Source: CAZPHI01 sp964586425
Lineage (GTDB): Bacteria > Bacillota > Clostridia > Lachnospirales > Lachnospiraceae
Direction: 5' to 3'
DNA: 14,983 nucleotides
Assembly (NCBI GenBank): GCA_964586425.1
Contig: CAZPHI010000051.1
Coordinates: 1-14,983, forward strand
Positions 13,847 through 14,983 of the stretch are shown one piece after another (positions within the stretch are counted from its first letter, which is position 1; each line of letters begins with the position of its first letter). Position numbers and translations under genes: made by a program. The notes under the pieces were generated by a model. That model saw only the letters and a list, made by a program, of their open reading frames with translations, made no database searches and was not told the origin of the DNA.

Positions 13847-14420
13847 CATTCTCTCTTTCTCCTTCAGCAATCTCAAATAACTCCTGCTTAGTATATCCGC
13901 AAGAAGAAGCTACTATATTATTAGGGAAAACACTGATCTTAATATTGAATTCTTTAACAACAGCATTATAATACTTTCTTGCATTAGCAATATCAGCCTC
14001 AACCTTCTCAAGCTGATTACTAAGGTTAATGAAGTTTGCATTAGCTTTCAAATCCGGATAGTTCTCTGCAAGTGCAAGAATTTTAGGAATTGCCTTAGAT
14101 ATTGCTGCTCCTGCTTCCACCTTATCCGAATTACTCATAGATGAATATGCCGAATTTCTAAGACCTATAATTTTTTCTAATGTATCAGATTCATGACTTG
14201 CATAACCCTTTACTGTTTCAACAAGATTAGGAATCATATCCCATCTTTTCTTAAGATACACATCCATTGTTGCAAATGCTTCTTCAACTGTGTTCTTACT
14301 CCTTATTAATGCATTATATGTTGCGATGTAGTATATAACTCCGATTACAACTATTGCTGCTAATACGATTAATACTACGGTTAATGTGTTCATCTGTGTC
14401 ATTACTATTAGTGAGCTCAT
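13830..14420 (-). CDS. lemA: LemA-family membrane protein
   Basis: This 196-residue protein has one N-terminal membrane helix (about 13-33, VVLIVLAAIVVIGVIYYI) followed by a helical cytoplasmic or surface domain. The LemA signatures are present: NALIRSKNTVEEAFATMDVY, LKKRWDMIPNLVETVKGYAS, YPDLKANANFINLSNQLEKV, EADIANARKYYNAVVKEFN and SVFPNNIVA. The family is widespread and is linked to envelope processes, but its mechanism is unclear. The length is normal. The start at 14420 is fixed by a near-perfect AAGGAGG site eight bases upstream. It is the first gene of a three-gene unit with the DUF2207 protein (17-base overlap) and the CgeB-like glycosyltransferase. A TATAAT lies on the minus strand at 14508-14513, about 90 bases upstream, without a good -35 box. 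Confidence 0.9.
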   Translation of the reverse strand: MSSLIVMTQMNTLTVVLIVLAAIVVIGVIYYIATYNALIRSKNTVEEAFATMDVYLKKRWDMIPNLVETVKGYASHESDTLEKIIGLRNSAYSSMSNSDKVEAGAAISKAIPKILALAENYPDLKANANFINLSNQLEKVEADIANARKYYNAVVKEFNIKISVFPNNIVASSCGYTKQELFEIAEGERENVQVKF

Positions 14421-14507
14421 TAACTATACCTCCTTCATAATTTTAATAGCATCAAAGCATTCATTAAAACATTATTATAATAATAAGATTGCCTCAATAC
14501 CAAAATC

Positions 14508-14513
14508 ATTATA
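14508..14513 (-). promoter_or_regulatory. Possible -10 box of the lemA operon promoter
   Basis: A perfect TATAAT on the minus strand lies about 90 bases before lemA and downstream of the tRNA cluster terminator, which is where a promoter is needed. No good TTGACA-like -35 box is seen at 16-18 bases, so the call rests on the -10 box and position alone. Confidence 0.4.
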
Positions 14514-14582
14514 CTACTATGACAAGCAATTGTACACTAATAAATTCTGATATTAACAATGTTAACGTGCGAAATCATCTAA

Positions 14583-14615
14583 AATAAAAAATGATTATCT
14601 ATATAGACAACCATT
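14583..14615 (-). terminator. Intrinsic terminator of the tRNA cluster
   Basis: On the minus strand AATGGTTGTCTA (14604-14615) can pair with TAGATAATCATT (14590-14601) using two G-U pairs and a two-base turn, and a run of T follows. It begins 15 bases past the end of the tRNA-Lys gene and separates the tRNA transcript from lemA. Confidence 0.7.
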
Positions 14616-14630
14616 CTAAGCAATAAAAAA

Positions 14631-14703
14631 TGAGACCGCCGGGGTTCGAACCCGGGACACCTAGATTAAAAGTCTAGTGCTCTACCAACTGAGCTACGAT
14701 CCC
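14631..14703 (-). tRNA. tRNA-Lys (anticodon TTT)
   Basis: The 73-base minus-strand gene folds into a full cloverleaf. The acceptor strands GGGATCG and CGGTCTC pair with two G-U pairs. The D arm is AGCTCAGTTGGTAGAGC, and the anticodon stem CTAGA/TCTAG holds loop CTTTTAA with anticodon TTT. The T arm is CCGGGTTCGAACCCCGG. The discriminator is A and no CCA is encoded. It is the last gene of the cluster. Confidence 0.95.
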
Positions 14704-14752
14704 ATAAATAATATTAAATTAGCTACATCACAACTATATTCATAATTGCTAG

Positions 14753-14825
14753 CTGGGCTAGCTGGATTCGAACCAGCGTAATGCAGGGATCAAAACCCTG
14801 TGCCTTACCGCTTGGCGATAGCCCA
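14753..14825 (-). tRNA. tRNA-Gln (anticodon TTG)
   Basis: The acceptor TGGGCTA pairs perfectly with TAGCCCA. The D arm is GCCAAGCGGTAAGGC, and the anticodon stem CAGGG/CCCTG holds loop TTTTGAT with anticodon TTG. The T arm is GCTGGTTCGAATCCAGC. The discriminator is G and no CCA is encoded. The 5' U-A first pair and AAGCGGTAAGGC are typical of bacterial tRNA-Gln. Confidence 0.95.
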
Positions 14826-14865
14826 ATAGTGCGACTGGCATATCAGCCTACGCAGTGGTTTTGAG

Positions 14866-14940
14866 GGTGGGTACAGGGATTCGAACCCTGGGCCTCCAGA
14901 GCCACAATCTGGCGCGATAACCAACTTCGCTATACCCACC
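14866..14940 (-). tRNA. tRNA-His (anticodon GTG)
   Basis: The anticodon stem CCAGA/TCTGG holds loop TTGTGGC with anticodon GTG. The acceptor GTGGGTA pairs with TACCCAC. The extra 5' G (complement of 14940) faces a discriminator C (complement of 14866), which is the histidine-specific G-1:C73 identity pair, and it is genome encoded. The T arm is CAGGGTTCGAATCCCTG. Confidence 0.95.
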
Positions 14941-14952
14941 ATATAAAAAAAG

Positions 14953-14983
14953 TGTGCCCGGGGGGATTCGAACCCTCGACCCA
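14953..14983 (-). tRNA. Partial tRNA at the window edge (possibly Arg)
   Basis: Only the 3' end is present: T-loop GTTCGAATC with flanking GAGG and CCCC strands, an acceptor strand CGGGCAC and a discriminator A. The anticodon lies outside the window. A GTGCCCG-type acceptor is common for bacterial tRNA-Arg and position in the cluster would fit, but identity is a guess. One T-stem position (A opposite C) appears mismatched. Confidence 0.7.

Noticed and set aside
1..14983. CRISPR array, retron, toxin-antitoxin or other defence system
   Set aside because: No regularly spaced repeats, reverse transcriptase, nuclease or small paired toxin-antitoxin genes could be recognised anywhere in the window.

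Overview
The window looks like a chromosomal segment of a low-GC Gram-positive anaerobe, most likely a Lachnospiraceae-type member of the Clostridia. This is inferred from the strong AT bias, AGGAGG-type ribosome binding sites, lipoproteins with Gram-positive lipoboxes, a LemA/DUF2207 pair, a FliB-family cysteine-rich protein and a sporulation-type polysaccharide deacetylase. I cannot name a species. The sequence carries a 100-N scaffold gap (7619-7718) flanked by an exact 55-base overlap. That is the signature of two short-read de Bruijn contigs that should have been merged.

Layout. (1) 1-1530: a forward CapA-family lipoprotein gene with a clear sigma-A promoter, ended by a bidirectional terminator shared with the convergent HD-domain gene. 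(2) 1539-7430, minus strand: an HD-domain gene with its own promoter, and a four-gene unit in transcription order: sugar-type solute-binding lipoprotein, hybrid sensor histidine kinase, FliB-family protein, small conserved unknown protein. Spacings of 33, 5 and 23 bases suggest one transcript from a promoter at 7400-7427. (3) 7535-10700: a phosphate-uptake region that is heavily broken. It holds the 5' part of a polysaccharide deacetylase gene cut at its FDAAWG motif; the 3' part of a large serine recombinase joined in frame to the 5' half of a Na/Pi cotransporter; the last ~50 codons of phoU joined to the first ~125 codons of pstC, with pstA and pstB absent; and a pstS that has lost its native stop and carries a probable one-base deletion in an A tract of its signal sequence. 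Both phosphate transcription units have TTACAT-like hexamers repeated every 11 bases, which look like Pho boxes. (4) 10712-14420, minus strand: an operon of lemA, a DUF2207 membrane protein with a Gly/Ser tail, and a CgeB-like glycosyltransferase. (5) 14583-14983, minus strand: a tRNA cluster in the order (partial, perhaps Arg), His, Gln, Lys with its own terminator.

The intact parts are housekeeping, envelope and nutrient-sensing genes. The solute-binding protein next to a hybrid kinase without permeases suggests ligand sensing rather than uptake. The most unusual part is 7.5-10.6 kb. Several joins within 3 kb each keep the 5' part of one gene and the 3' part of the next. They are either a real series of deletions around an integrated serine-recombinase element or, at least as likely, amplification or assembly chimeras. 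The deacetylase/recombinase junction is the one that looks most like a real attachment site.
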